Of a stretch of DNA of 54,677 nucleotides, positions 17,173-27,000 are shown piece by piece. Position 1 is the first letter of the stretch; every line of letters begins with the position of its first letter. This DNA comes from Streptomyces sp. NRRL WC-3618 (GTDB lineage: Bacteria > Actinomycetota > Actinomycetes > Streptomycetales > Streptomycetaceae), in the NCBI RefSeq assembly GCF_001280005.1, contig NZ_LGDW01000451.1, positions 1 through 54,677 of the forward strand. Reading direction: 5' to 3'. Below the pieces are notes generated by a model. That model searched no databases. It was given only the letters and a program-made list of their open reading frames with translations, and was not told the origin of the DNA. Position numbers and translations under genes: made by a program.

Positions 17173-18183
17173 ATGTGTGCCATGTCCCCACTGTTGAGCG
17201 TTGTCGTGCCAATGTTCGACGTCGAGCCCTACATCTCCGCCTGTCTCGAGTCACTGCTCGGCCAGCACGTCGACGACGTCGAGATCATCGTCATCGATGA
17301 CGGGTCCACGGACGCAAGCCGTGCCATCGCCGAACAGTGGGCGCGCCGGGATTCCCGCATCCGGCTGATCGGGCAATCGAACGCCGGATTGAGTACCGCC
17401 CGCAACGTCGGCATCCGCGTGGCGCGAGGACGGTATCTCGCGTTCTGCGACAGCGACGACGTCGTGCCGGCCACGGGATACGCCTCGCTCGTCGGGTCCC
17501 TGGAGGCCACGGGGTCCGACATCGCCTGTGGCGACGTACGCCGGCTGCACAGTGCCGGCTTGCGACCGCATCCCGGCTACCAGGACACGTTCGCCCGCAG
17601 CCGGAGCCGCACCCACATCCGTCGCGACACCTCGCTGGTGCGCGACCGCATGGTGTGGAACAAGGTGCTCCGTCGCTCGTTCTGGGACGAGCGAAAGCTC
17701 ATGTTCGAGTTGCCGGCGTACGAGGACGCCCCGGTCATGATCCGCGCGCACATCGAGGCGTCAGCAGTGGACGTACTGACAGAAGTCGTCTACCTCTGGC
17801 GAATCCGCGAACAGGGACCACCGTCGGGCACCCAGCGACGCGACGAACCGGACAACATCGCCGCCTGTATGCGCATGGTGCTGGACACGTTCCAGGTGAT
17901 CAGGTCACTCGCCCCGGAACTCATCCCTCCCTATGCGGTGGACATGTGCTGCGGTGACGTGCGGCAGGGGCTGCGCGCGCTCCATCTGCACGATGACGCG
18001 ACTCTGGGCGAGGCTCTGTCGCTGGCCCGTTCCTTCATCGCGGATGTCCCCGAGAGCGTTTTCGACGAGTTGCCACCGACGGACCGCCAGCTCATGCGTC
18101 TGCTGGCACAGGGTGACCTGGCGGGAATCCGGCGCATCGTGGAACATCCCGCTGCAGCGGTGGACTACTTCCGCGGTTGGTGA
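17173..18183 (+). CDS. GT2-family glycosyltransferase
   Basis: A 336-residue GT-A fold transferase. It begins with LSVVVPMFDVEPYI, contains IIVIDDGSTDASR and the nucleotide/metal-binding FCDSDD near residue 97, and lacks membrane segments. ATG at 17173 is chosen for GGAGG six bases upstream; upstream and downstream ATGs at 17146 and 17182 fit the ribosome binding site less well. As last gene of the sugar operon it is the obvious candidate for attaching the heptose to the peptide-polyketide. GT2 transferases for small-molecule tailoring are less usual than GT1, so transfer to another acceptor cannot be excluded. Confidence 0.88.
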   Translation: MCAMSPLLSVVVPMFDVEPYISACLESLLGQHVDDVEIIVIDDGSTDASRAIAEQWARRDSRIRLIGQSNAGLSTARNVGIRVARGRYLAFCDSDDVVPATGYASLVGSLEATGSDIACGDVRRLHSAGLRPHPGYQDTFARSRSRTHIRRDTSLVRDRMVWNKVLRRSFWDERKLMFELPAYEDAPVMIRAHIEASAVDVLTEVVYLWRIREQGPPSGTQRRDEPDNIAACMRMVLDTFQVIRSLAPELIPPYAVDMCCGDVRQGLRALHLHDDATLGEALSLARSFIADVPESVFDELPPTDRQLMRLLAQGDLAGIRRIVEHPAAAVDYFRGW

Positions 18184-18193
18184 GGGGCGCGCG

Positions 18194-21100
18194 CTATCCG
18201 TCGACGGCGGTCAGTTGAACCGCCATGTCCCCGATCGTCTCGGCTTCGAAGAGTGCTCGGACGCTCAGCTCGCAGCCGAGGAGAGTGCGCACGCGACCGA
18301 TGACCTGCATGGCGAGAAGCGAATTCCCCCCGAGTTCCCAGAAGTTGTCGTCGAGGTCGGCCTTCGCAACACCGACGACCTCGGCCACGATCTCGCTGAG
18401 CCGCCGTTCCCGGGAGCCGGCGAACGGCGTCGCGCGATGGCCGGTCTCCACCACGGTGCTCGACGACTTGATGCCGGACAGCGCCCAGCGGTCCAGCTTG
18501 CCGTCGGGTGTGATCGGGAACCCGTCGAGAACCTCCACCCGGTCGGGCAACAGCGCGGAGGGGATTTTGCCGCGGAGGAAGTCCCGTACAGCAGAGTACG
18601 TCAACCCGTCACGGCCTTCGTCGCCCGGCACGACGTACGCCACCAACTGAGCCGTGTGCGTGCCCAGATCGGTAGCCATGACGGCGGCGCGGTCGATGGC
18701 GGGATGGCTGTGCAGCAAGGCCTCCAGCTCGCCCGGCTCGACGCGCAGACCTCGAACGGTCACCTGGTCATCGAGACGGCCCCAGAACTCCAGCTGCCCG
18801 TCAGGCCGCAGGCGGCCCTTGTCGCCGGTGCGGTACAGGCGCTGACCGGGGACGCGGCTGAACGGGTCGGCCATGAATCGCTCGCTGGTGTGCACCGGCT
18901 GTCCCGCGTAGCCCTGGGCCACCCCGAGCCCGCCGATGCAGATCTCGCCGAAGAACAGCAGCGGCAGCAGCTGGAGTTGGTCGTCGACGATGTAGATCTG
19001 AGCCGTGCCGGCCGCGCGCCCAGCCACCTGGCGCGCGTGTTCGCCGATCTCCGCACTGGCGGAAACGGCGGTGCACTCGGTCAGACCGTACGTGTGGAAC
19101 GCGAGGAGCCCTGGCTGCTCGTGCAGGCGCCGCCACAACCTGTCCGACGCGCTCTCACCACCGGTGATCACCAGCTTCGGCGGATACGGCACCGCTAGGA
19201 TGCCGGCGTCGACCAAGATCTCCATCTGGCTGCCGGCGCAGTCGAGTACATCGATCGATGACGCCGGATCCGATCCCCGGGAGAGGAGCCGGAGCGGATC
19301 CGTCCTCTCCTCTTCGTCGAGCAGCAGCAGCCGATGCCCGAAGGCGATCATGCCGAGACACTGGTTGATGAACACATCAGAAGTCAGGGAACCCAGCGCG
19401 CCGACATTCACCTGGCACCCTTCGGGCAACCGTGCGTATATCGGCGCCAGTCGGGTGGCGGCGAGAGCGACGAGGCTGCTCTGGTCCACGACCACGCCTT
19501 TCGGCTGTCCCGTGACACCTGATGTGAAGATCGTGTACGCCGGGGCGGTGGCCGGGCGACGAACGGAATCGGGCCCGTGCGCGGATCCCTCCCCGAGGGC
19601 CTTTGCCCCATCCGCCAGGAGTGCGGCCGGTGAGACCGTCTCCACCTCGGCGAAGCACGCGTCCGAGACGACCAGGTCGGTGTCCGCCTCCGCGAGGCGC
19701 GGGCGGTGGGCCTCGGACCGCTGCGGATCCAGCAGGAGAAAAGCGCCGCCCGCACCCCACGTGGCGAGCATCGCGACGATCAGATCAGTGCGCCTGGCCA
19801 GGCAGATCCCCACCATAGTGCCGGTCCGCACGCCGCGGGCGCGCAATGCCACGAGCATCGTCCGGGCGCGGCCGGCCAATTCGGCGAAGGTGAGCCGCTC
19901 GTCCTCCGCAACAACCGCTTCCCGTTCAGGAACGGTCGCGGCCGTCGATTCGAAGATTTCCCATGCGGATGTGTATTCCGCGGGGGCACGGTCGTCCCGC
20001 GTTTCACAGCTTGCGCCGAGCATCAGCGTTTCCGCCAGTGCGGCCCCGCTGAGGACCGGGACGCTCCCCAGGGGGACATCGGGTGCCCGGCTGAGTGATT
20101 GCAGGAGGTTTCCGTAGGCATCAGCGAACCTCCGCATAGCCTCCTCGGAGAACCGCTGACGGTTGTATTCGACGGTCAGGCACGTTTCGTGCGCTTGCCG
20201 CCGTATGTCCAGCATCAGATCGAACTGGATCCTCATCAGTTCCACGGGGTCCGGCACGGGTGTCACACGCAGGCCGTCAAGGGCCCAGATCGCGCTCGGG
20301 TCGAGCGAACCGTATCCGATGGCGGCCTGGAAGAGGGGGTTACGATCGGCGTCCCGATGGGGGGCGAGAGTCTCCACCACCACTTCGAATGGCACATCCT
20401 GGTATTCGAGTGCGTCCAGGATCGCCTCATCCACCTGCTCGATAAAGCGATCGAAGGTCGAGGTGACCTCTACCCGGCAGCGCAGCGCCACGGTATTGGC
20501 GAAAAATCCGATCGTCCCGTAGAAGTCCGGGTTCGGTCGAGCGACCACCGGTGTGCCGACCGCTATATCGCTCGATCCCGTCCAGCGCTGCAACAAAATA
20601 AAGTACACCGCAAGCATGCCGGTGAACGGAGTGACCGAGCGGTCCCGGCAAAATGCTTCGAAGTCCGCCACCACCTTTCCTGGAAGGGTGACCGGGAGCC
20701 GGGAACCGATAATCCCGCCCGGGCTCTCCCCGCTGTCCTCAGGCAGCCGTACGGGCTGGATGCCGGCAAGCCGGTCGCGCCAATAGTCCAGGCCGGATCG
20801 GTCCACCTCCGAGGATTTCTCCGCCAGGCAGAAATCGGAGTATTGAACGGCGGGCTTCGAGAGGGCCGCGGAGTCCGCATCGGCATAAGCGAGGCGCAAC
20901 TCTTCGGCGAACACCTGAGCGGAGACTTCGTCGATGATGAGGTGATGGAAAACGAAGACCAGCAGCTGCGACCCGGGTGACACCCGTATGACGCTCGTCC
21001 GCCAGAGCGGCCCCGACGCGAGGTCGAAAGGAACACCCAGCAGCCTTGTGGCCTCGGACTCTGCCCAGGCGCGGCGCTCGCCGTGCGAGTCCCCCTTGGC

Positions 21101-21391
21101 CTCCACCATGTCGATCAGAGCGGTCCGGTCAGCGGCTTCGTCCGCGTCGTGCACGACCTGGAGGACCTCGCCCTCGTCCTCCATGAATGTGGTGCGCAAC
21201 GTTTCATGCCTGTCACGCAGCACTTGAAGAGAGCGCCCGAGGCGGTCGGTGTCAAGGTCCCCGCCGACCGCGAGAACAGTTCCCCAGGCGTCAACCGAAC
21301 TGTCCGGCCGAACCAGTGAGGAGAAGTACATCCTCTGCTGTGCGGATGAGGCGGGAACCGTACGACCATTCACGTGGCGCATTTGAGACAT
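18194..21391 (-). CDS. NRPS module C-A-T, substrate unpredicted
   Basis: A 1065-residue module. Condensation motif HHLIIDEVS near residue 150, adenylation domain with FTSGVTGQPKGV near 620, A10 PDGKLDRW near 960 and carrier motif LGGNSLL near 1020. The A4-A5 region is unusual: LTSDVFINQ in place of SFDxSxxE, then DVLDCAGSQ and TYGLTECTA, so the specificity residues match no code I know. The carrier is C-terminal and no release domain follows. ATG at 21391 is preferred over 21412 because GGGGG lies five bases before it. Monocistronic and divergent from the long PKS operon, with two operator palindromes upstream. Confidence 0.92.
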   Translation of the reverse strand: MSQMRHVNGRTVPASSAQQRMYFSSLVRPDSSVDAWGTVLAVGGDLDTDRLGRSLQVLRDRHETLRTTFMEDEGEVLQVVHDADEAADRTALIDMVEAKGDSHGERRAWAESEATRLLGVPFDLASGPLWRTSVIRVSPGSQLLVFVFHHLIIDEVSAQVFAEELRLAYADADSAALSKPAVQYSDFCLAEKSSEVDRSGLDYWRDRLAGIQPVRLPEDSGESPGGIIGSRLPVTLPGKVVADFEAFCRDRSVTPFTGMLAVYFILLQRWTGSSDIAVGTPVVARPNPDFYGTIGFFANTVALRCRVEVTSTFDRFIEQVDEAILDALEYQDVPFEVVVETLAPHRDADRNPLFQAAIGYGSLDPSAIWALDGLRVTPVPDPVELMRIQFDLMLDIRRQAHETCLTVEYNRQRFSEEAMRRFADAYGNLLQSLSRAPDVPLGSVPVLSGAALAETLMLGASCETRDDRAPAEYTSAWEIFESTAATVPEREAVVAEDERLTFAELAGRARTMLVALRARGVRTGTMVGICLARRTDLIVAMLATWGAGGAFLLLDPQRSEAHRPRLAEADTDLVVSDACFAEVETVSPAALLADGAKALGEGSAHGPDSVRRPATAPAYTIFTSGVTGQPKGVVVDQSSLVALAATRLAPIYARLPEGCQVNVGALGSLTSDVFINQCLGMIAFGHRLLLLDEEERTDPLRLLSRGSDPASSIDVLDCAGSQMEILVDAGILAVPYPPKLVITGGESASDRLWRRLHEQPGLLAFHTYGLTECTAVSASAEIGEHARQVAGRAAGTAQIYIVDDQLQLLPLLFFGEICIGGLGVAQGYAGQPVHTSERFMADPFSRVPGQRLYRTGDKGRLRPDGQLEFWGRLDDQVTVRGLRVEPGELEALLHSHPAIDRAAVMATDLGTHTAQLVAYVVPGDEGRDGLTYSAVRDFLRGKIPSALLPDRVEVLDGFPITPDGKLDRWALSGIKSSSTVVETGHRATPFAGSRERRLSEIVAEVVGVAKADLDDNFWELGGNSLLAMQVIGRVRTLLGCELSVRALFEAETIGDMAVQLTAVDG

Positions 21392-21486
21392 AGCAGCCCC
21401 CGTTTCTCTCATGCTGGCACATGTGCACTCCGCGCGACCTCACGTGGCTGCAGCCATCAAAGCAGAATGTCTGCCGCAAGACCCCC

Positions 21487-21506
21487 CTGTCTCGCCGGCT
21501 AGACAG
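21487..21506. promoter_or_regulatory. Operator palindrome A in the NRPS/AMP-ligase divergent region
   Basis: CTGTCTCGCCGGCTAGACAG, a 10+10 palindrome with one mismatched pair, matches the cluster consensus. It lies 96 bases upstream of the leftward NRPS start. A second copy is centred 44 bases away, about four helical turns. Confidence 0.75.
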
Positions 21507-21528
21507 AAGGCGGTCACGCCGATGGACC

Positions 21529-21552
21529 GCGTGTCTCGCCGGCGGGACACGC
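21529..21552. promoter_or_regulatory. Operator palindrome B in the NRPS/AMP-ligase divergent region
   Basis: GCGTGTCTCGCC is followed directly by GGCGGGACACGC, a 12+12 palindrome with one mismatched pair and an exact CGCCGGCG centre. It lies 120 bases upstream of the rightward AMP-ligase start and presumably serves the long PKS/NRPS operon. Confidence 0.78.
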
Positions 21553-21671
21553 TCGGCACGCCATTCCATTCGGGCTCGAAATGGGGGCAGAGTGAAGATT
21601 GCCGTATCGCCGGACAGCCGGAAATGCGGGTGGCTTCCGTCACGTGAATTGGGAGAATTGGGGGAAGCACG

Positions 21672-23027
21672 GTGGATTGGCTGTTGTCGCAGCTTCAGAG
21701 TCGGTCCGACGCCGAGGCGATGGTCGGGCACGGCGGCAGGGTCACGTACGCCGAGCTCGCGGAGCGAACCTCCGGCTGGCTGGCCGAGCTGAGCCGGCTC
21801 GAAGTGGCGGCGGGCGAGTGCGTGGCGATCGTCGGGAACGCCTCACCGCACATGGTCGCGCTCTTCACCGCGCTCGCCGTCCGAGGCGCTGTCGTGGTTC
21901 CCTTCGCCCCCACCGATCCGCCGGAGGATCAGCGGGCGCGCCGGGTCACCATGGCGCATGCGACCCGTGTCGTCGAGTTCGGCGGCCCCGACGAGTGGAC
22001 TGTCCGGACCCCCACGCCACCGGACGCTCCCCGACCACGCCTGCTGACCGAGTGCGCCCGCCGCGGCGAGGCCGGACTGCTGCTGTTCTCCTCGGGCTCG
22101 ACCGGCGAGAGCAAAGCGGCCCTGCTCTCGCTCCCGCGGCTGCTGGGCGGCTTCCGTGCGTCCCCTCGCCCTCGGCGGACGCTCCAGTTCATGGCGCTCG
22201 ACCACATCGGGGGCGTCAATACCTTGTTCCGCACACTCATCGGCGGCGGCACCGTGGTCGCCGAACCGCAACGCACCCCCAAACACGCCTGTGAGGCCAT
22301 CCACCGTCACGGCGTCCAGGTGCTGCCGACCACGCCGACCTTTCTCAACATGCTGCTGCTCTCCGACGTCCACCGGGACTACGACCTGTCCTCGCTCGAA
22401 CTGATCACCTACGGCACGGAACCCATGCGCGAGGTCACCCTCGCGCACGCGACCAGGGTGTTCCCCCAGGTGCGGTTCAAGCAGACCTACGGCCTCACGG
22501 AGACCGGCATCCTGCCCACGCGGTCCGTCTCGTCCGACTCGTTGCGGATGGACCTCGGAGGGCAGGGATTCAGGACGCGGGTGCGTGACGGAGTTCTCTG
22601 GATCAAGTCGCCGAGCGCCATGATCGGGTATCTCAACGCGCCCAGCCCCTTCGACGAGGAGGGATGGCTCAACACGGGAGACGCGGTCGAAGTCGCCGAG
22701 GACGGCACCCTCCGTGTGCTCGGACGGCTCTCGACCCTGATCAATGTGGGCGGGGAGAAGGTGTCCCCGGCCGAGGTCGAGAACGTGCTGCTCCGAGCCG
22801 GCAATGTCTCCGACGTCATCGTGACCGGACGCCCAAACGCCGTCACCGGTCACATCGTCACGGCCACCGTCGAACTGGTCGAGCAGGAGGAGCGGCGGGC
22901 ACTGAACAGGCGGCTGCGCCAGTTCTGTACCAAGCACCTACCGCCCCACAAGGTTCCGGCCGTCGTCACCGTCTCAGACGTGCCGTTGCACGGCGAGCGG
23001 TTCAAGCGCATGGGGGGCGCTACATGA
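21672..23027 (+). CDS. AMP-dependent acyl ligase, probable starter-acid activating enzyme
   Basis: A 451-residue ANL-superfamily enzyme, short for the family. It has the P-loop FSSGSTGESKAAL near residue 140, TYGLTETG, NTGDAVEV, the hinge GRLSTLINVGGEKVSP and the A10 lysine in GERFKRMG. No integral carrier domain follows, but a free ACP gene lies two genes downstream. The likely role is to activate a carboxylic acid and load it onto that ACP to prime the polyketide; the acid cannot be predicted. First gene of an eight-gene operon with ATGA coupling to the SDR gene. Confidence 0.88.
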   Translation: MDWLLSQLQSRSDAEAMVGHGGRVTYAELAERTSGWLAELSRLEVAAGECVAIVGNASPHMVALFTALAVRGAVVVPFAPTDPPEDQRARRVTMAHATRVVEFGGPDEWTVRTPTPPDAPRPRLLTECARRGEAGLLLFSSGSTGESKAALLSLPRLLGGFRASPRPRRTLQFMALDHIGGVNTLFRTLIGGGTVVAEPQRTPKHACEAIHRHGVQVLPTTPTFLNMLLLSDVHRDYDLSSLELITYGTEPMREVTLAHATRVFPQVRFKQTYGLTETGILPTRSVSSDSLRMDLGGQGFRTRVRDGVLWIKSPSAMIGYLNAPSPFDEEGWLNTGDAVEVAEDGTLRVLGRLSTLINVGGEKVSPAEVENVLLRAGNVSDVIVTGRPNAVTGHIVTATVELVEQEERRALNRRLRQFCTKHLPPHKVPAVVTVSDVPLHGERFKRMGGAT

Positions 23028-23770
23028 GCGGCGCCGCGGACCGGCGTCCGGTGGCGGTCGTCAGCGGAGGCAGCCGCGGTCTGGGTCTGGCTCTGGTGAC
23101 CGACTTCCTGGAGCGCGGCTACCGGGTGGAGACCTTCAGCCGGACCGAGTCCGCCGAGCTCACCGCGCTGCGCAAGGCGGCCGCCGCGGACACCCTGTCC
23201 TGGTCGTCGGTCGACGGAACGGACGCCGAGGCGGTCGAAGAGTTCGGCCGCGCGGTCACGCGTCGCCGGCGCCGCATCGACACGCTGGTGAACAACGCGG
23301 CCACCGGGCTCGAGGGCCTGCTGACCCTGACCGCCCCGACGGCCATCGAGACCGCGCTGCGGACCAACGTGACCCTGCCGGTCCTGCTCACCCGGGCCTG
23401 TCTCAAGCCCATGCTCGCCCGCCGGACCGGTGTGGTGATCAACCTGTCCTCCATCAACGCGCTGCGCGGGCAGACCGGCGTCGCTGTGTACGGCGCGGCG
23501 AAAGCCGCACTGGACGGACTGACGCGGGGCCTCGCCCGTGAAGTCGGCCCCGCCGGGGTCCGCGTGGTCAGTGTCGCCCCCGGCTACTTCGACAGCGACA
23601 TGACCGCGGGCATCGGCCAGGCCCAACGCCAACGCATCGTGCGCCGAACGCCGTTGGGCCGGCTCGGCTCGGTGGACGACGTGCTCGGCGTCATCCGGTT
23701 CCTCACCTCGCCCGCGGCGAGTTTCATCACGGGCCAGACCATCACCGTCGACGGCGGCTACACCTGCTGA
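23024..23770 (+). CDS. Short-chain dehydrogenase/reductase (FabG-like)
   Basis: A 248-residue classical SDR: NAD(P)-binding SGGSRGLG near residue 16, NNAATG, catalytic Ser in INLSSIN, the YGAAK pair near 154 and a C-terminal TGQTITVDGGY. It resembles 3-oxoacyl-ACP reductases. Being coupled between a ligase and an ACP, it may reduce the ACP-bound starter or supply a hydroxylated precursor; neither is shown by the sequence. ATG overlaps the ligase stop codon. Confidence 0.88.
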   Translation: MSGAADRRPVAVVSGGSRGLGLALVTDFLERGYRVETFSRTESAELTALRKAAAADTLSWSSVDGTDAEAVEEFGRAVTRRRRRIDTLVNNAATGLEGLLTLTAPTAIETALRTNVTLPVLLTRACLKPMLARRTGVVINLSSINALRGQTGVAVYGAAKAALDGLTRGLAREVGPAGVRVVSVAPGYFDSDMTAGIGQAQRQRIVRRTPLGRLGSVDDVLGVIRFLTSPAASFITGQTITVDGGYTC

Positions 23771-23815
23771 ACCCCTGCCGCGGGTCCGGGTGCGCATGAA
23801 CGGAGTGTGATTCCC

Positions 23816-24091
23816 ATGAACAAGCGGGACACGGTCAAGGCCGTCCTGCTCGAGATCGTGAACGAGGTGGCCGGGCCGGTGGAGCACCTGGACGACGACC
23901 AGCTCCTCGTCGACCAGCTCGGCCTCGAATCGCTGCACCTCGCGCGGCTGGTCGCCGTACTGGAGATGGAACTGGACACCGACCCGTTCTCCGACGACAT
24001 GCCCATCACCGGTGTGCGCACGGTCGGTGACCTGCTCCAGGCGTACGACCCGGTCGTCCTGCCCCGACTCGGGGCCGGCGAGCCGTCGTGA
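23816..24091 (+). CDS. Free-standing acyl carrier protein
   Basis: A 91-residue carrier protein with phosphopantetheine Ser in QLGLESLHLARL near residue 41, where DSL is more usual. It is the probable acceptor of the acid activated by the upstream ligase and donor to the KS of the next gene. ATG at 23816 is chosen for GGAG ten bases upstream; the GTG at 23807 is too close to it. TGA overlaps the GTG of the PKS gene. Confidence 0.85.
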   Translation: MNKRDTVKAVLLEIVNEVAGPVEHLDDDQLLVDQLGLESLHLARLVAVLEMELDTDPFSDDMPITGVRTVGDLLQAYDPVVLPRLGAGEPS

Positions 24092-27000
24092 CACAGCGCG
24101 AGCCCGGCGAACCGATCGCCATCGTGGGCATGGCCGCCCGTTTCCCCGGAGCAGCGGACGTGGACCGGTTCTGGGACGTCGTCCTCGCCGGACGGGAGGC
24201 GATACGCGACCTTGACGACGAGGAGTTGCTCCGCAGTGGTGTGAGGCCGGAGTGGCTGAAGGACCCCGACTACGTGAAGGCGACCGCCTCGATGGACGGC
24301 GTCGACCTCTTCGACGCGGCCTTCTTCGACATCTCCGGCCGCGAGGCCGCCTCCATGGACCCTCAGCAGCGGATCTTCCTGGAGACGTGCTGGCACGCTC
24401 TGGAGCACGCGGGCCTTCGCACGGCAGCCGGTGCCGGCGCCTCGGTCGGTGTCTTCGCCGGCAGCGGCGGTGTCCTCACCAGCTACCTCCCCGAGGTGCT
24501 GAGGAGCGCCGGGCCACTGGAAGACCCCACGGCCTCGCTGGAGCAGCTCGGGACCGACAAGGACTTTCTCGCCACCCGGGTGTCGTACAAGCTCAACCTG
24601 ACCGGTCCCAGCCTGACGGTGCAAACGGCGTGCTCCACATCCCTGGTCGCGGTGCACCTCGCCGTCCAGAGCCTGTTGCGCGGCGAGTGCGAGGCGGCAC
24701 TGGCCGGCGGCGTGAACATCCGACTCCCGCACGCCACCGGTTACTGGCACCGCCGGGGCGGCATCCTGTCGCCGGACGGCCGCTGCCACCCCTTCGACGT
24801 CAGCGCGCAGGGAACGATCTTCGGCAGCGGCGTGGGCGCCGTCGTCCTGAAACCCCTCGCCGACGCGCTTCGCGACGGTGACACCGTCTACGCCACCGTC
24901 CTCGGAACAGCGATCAACAACGACGGCGGCGGCAAGTCCAGCTACGGTGCGGCGAGTCTGCCCGGCCAGCTGGCCGCGATGCGTCGGGCGCTCCACGTCT
25001 CCGGTGCCGATCCCGCCACGATCGGCTACGTCGAGGCGCACGGAACCGGCGTCCCGCTCGGCGACCCCGCCGAGATCGGCGCGCTGAAACAGATCTTCGG
25101 GCAGGACTCCCCCTGCGCCATCGGCTCGGTGAAGGCGCTGATCGGGCACATGGAAGCGGCATCGGGCATCGCGGGTCTGATCAAGGCCGCGCTGTCCCTG
25201 TATCGGGGGCGGATCCCGCCCAGCCCGTACTTCACGGCGCCGAGTCCTCGGCTGAACCTGGACGACACGGGTCTGTTCGTCAACACGGCACCGCTGTCCC
25301 TGCCCGGGGCCCCTCGCCGGGCAGCGGTCAATTCCCTCGGCATCGGCGGCACCAACGCCTTCGCCGTGCTGGAACAGGCACCGGAACGCACGCGGACGGA
25401 TCGGCGTCCAGGGCAGGAACTCATCACGATCAGCGCCAGAAGCGCGGACGCGCTGCGGGACCTGGCGGACCGGTGGGCGAACCGCCTGCGGGAGCCCGAC
25501 GCGCCCTTGAGGGAGCTGGCCCACACCAGTCATGTCGGTCGCCGCCCGCTGCGACACCGGCTCAGCGTCATCGCGGACACCGCGGACACGGCGGCCGAGC
25601 GCATCGAGTCGTGGCTGAGCGGCGGGAGAGGAGCGGCGGACACGGGCGAATCCGCGCGAACCGAGCCTCGGGTCGCGTTCCTCTTTCCGGGTCAGAGCTC
25701 CGAGTACGCCGGCATGGCCGTCGAGCTCCACCGTGAGCATCCGGTGTTCCGCGCGGCGCTGGACCGGCACACGGAAACCTTCCACCGCCTCACCGGGGTC
25801 GGCCCCCTCGACGTGCTGGCCGACCCCGCCTCGCAGACGCGGGCCGAACTGCTCCAGCCAGCGGTTTTCCTCCTTCAGGTCGCGCTGGCGGAGTTCTGGG
25901 CCTCATGCGGAGTGCGGCCCGACGCGGTGGTCGGTCACAGCCTCGGCGAGTACGCGGCCGCCTGCGTGGCCGGCGTGTTCAACGTCGAGCAGGGTCTCGA
26001 ACTGGTCGGCGCACGCGGTCGCGCCTTCGCGGCTGTTCCCGGCAGCGGCCGCATGGTCGCCGTCGGCTGCGGCGACGTGGCCGAGCTGGAACGGCTGGTC
26101 ACGGCGGTGGGCGGTTCGGCGGCGGTCGCCGCGTACAACGCGCCGGGACGAATCACGGTCTCCGGCTCGGAGACCGTGATGAGCGAGCTGGAGACCGAAT
26201 TCCGGCAGCGGGGGTGGGACACGATCCCGCTGGAGACCACGCACGCCTTCCACTCACCGTTGGTCGCCCCGGCCGTCGCCGCCCTCGTCGAGGCCGCCGG
26301 CCGGGTCGCCCACCAGCGGCCGGCCGTGCCGATGGCCCTGAACCTCACCGGCACCTGGGCCGACGGGCAGGAACTCGACGCCGAGTACTGGGGGCGGCAG
26401 CTCACCTCACCGGTCAGGTTCGCGCCTGGTGTCGGCGAACTGCTCAGCGGCGGGTGCACGGTCTTCCTCGAAGTCGGCCCCGGGCGGACGCTCACCACCG
26501 CCGGCCGCATCCAGTCCGACGACGAAGCCGTCTGGCTGCCCGGCCTCGCGCCCAGGGTCCCGGATCCGGTCACCGTGCTCGGCCATCTGGCGCGCCTGGA
26601 CAGAGCAGGGATACCGGTCGACTGGGCGGCGTACTACGCGCCCCTGCGGGCGAGCAAGGTCTCCGCTCCGCTCTATCCCTTCGCCCGGGTCCGGCACTGG
26701 ACCGCACCGGCCCCCGCGCCGCCTTCCGGCTCCGGGGTGTCCACGCGGCCGGCCGAGGATCTGCCCGGACTGGTCCGGCTCGCGCTGCCGCGATCCACGC
26801 AACGACGTTACGAGACCACCGTGGCTGCGAGCGCTCCGCATGCGCTCGCCGATCACGAGATCTCCGGTCGCCTCGTCGTACCGGGGGCTTACCACACCGC
26901 GTGCCTGGTGGAGGCGGTGGCCGGCGACTCGGCTGCGGTCGTCGAGGACCTGGTCTTCCCGCGGGCTCTGGAGGCCGAGGAGGCGCCACGCCGACTCCAG

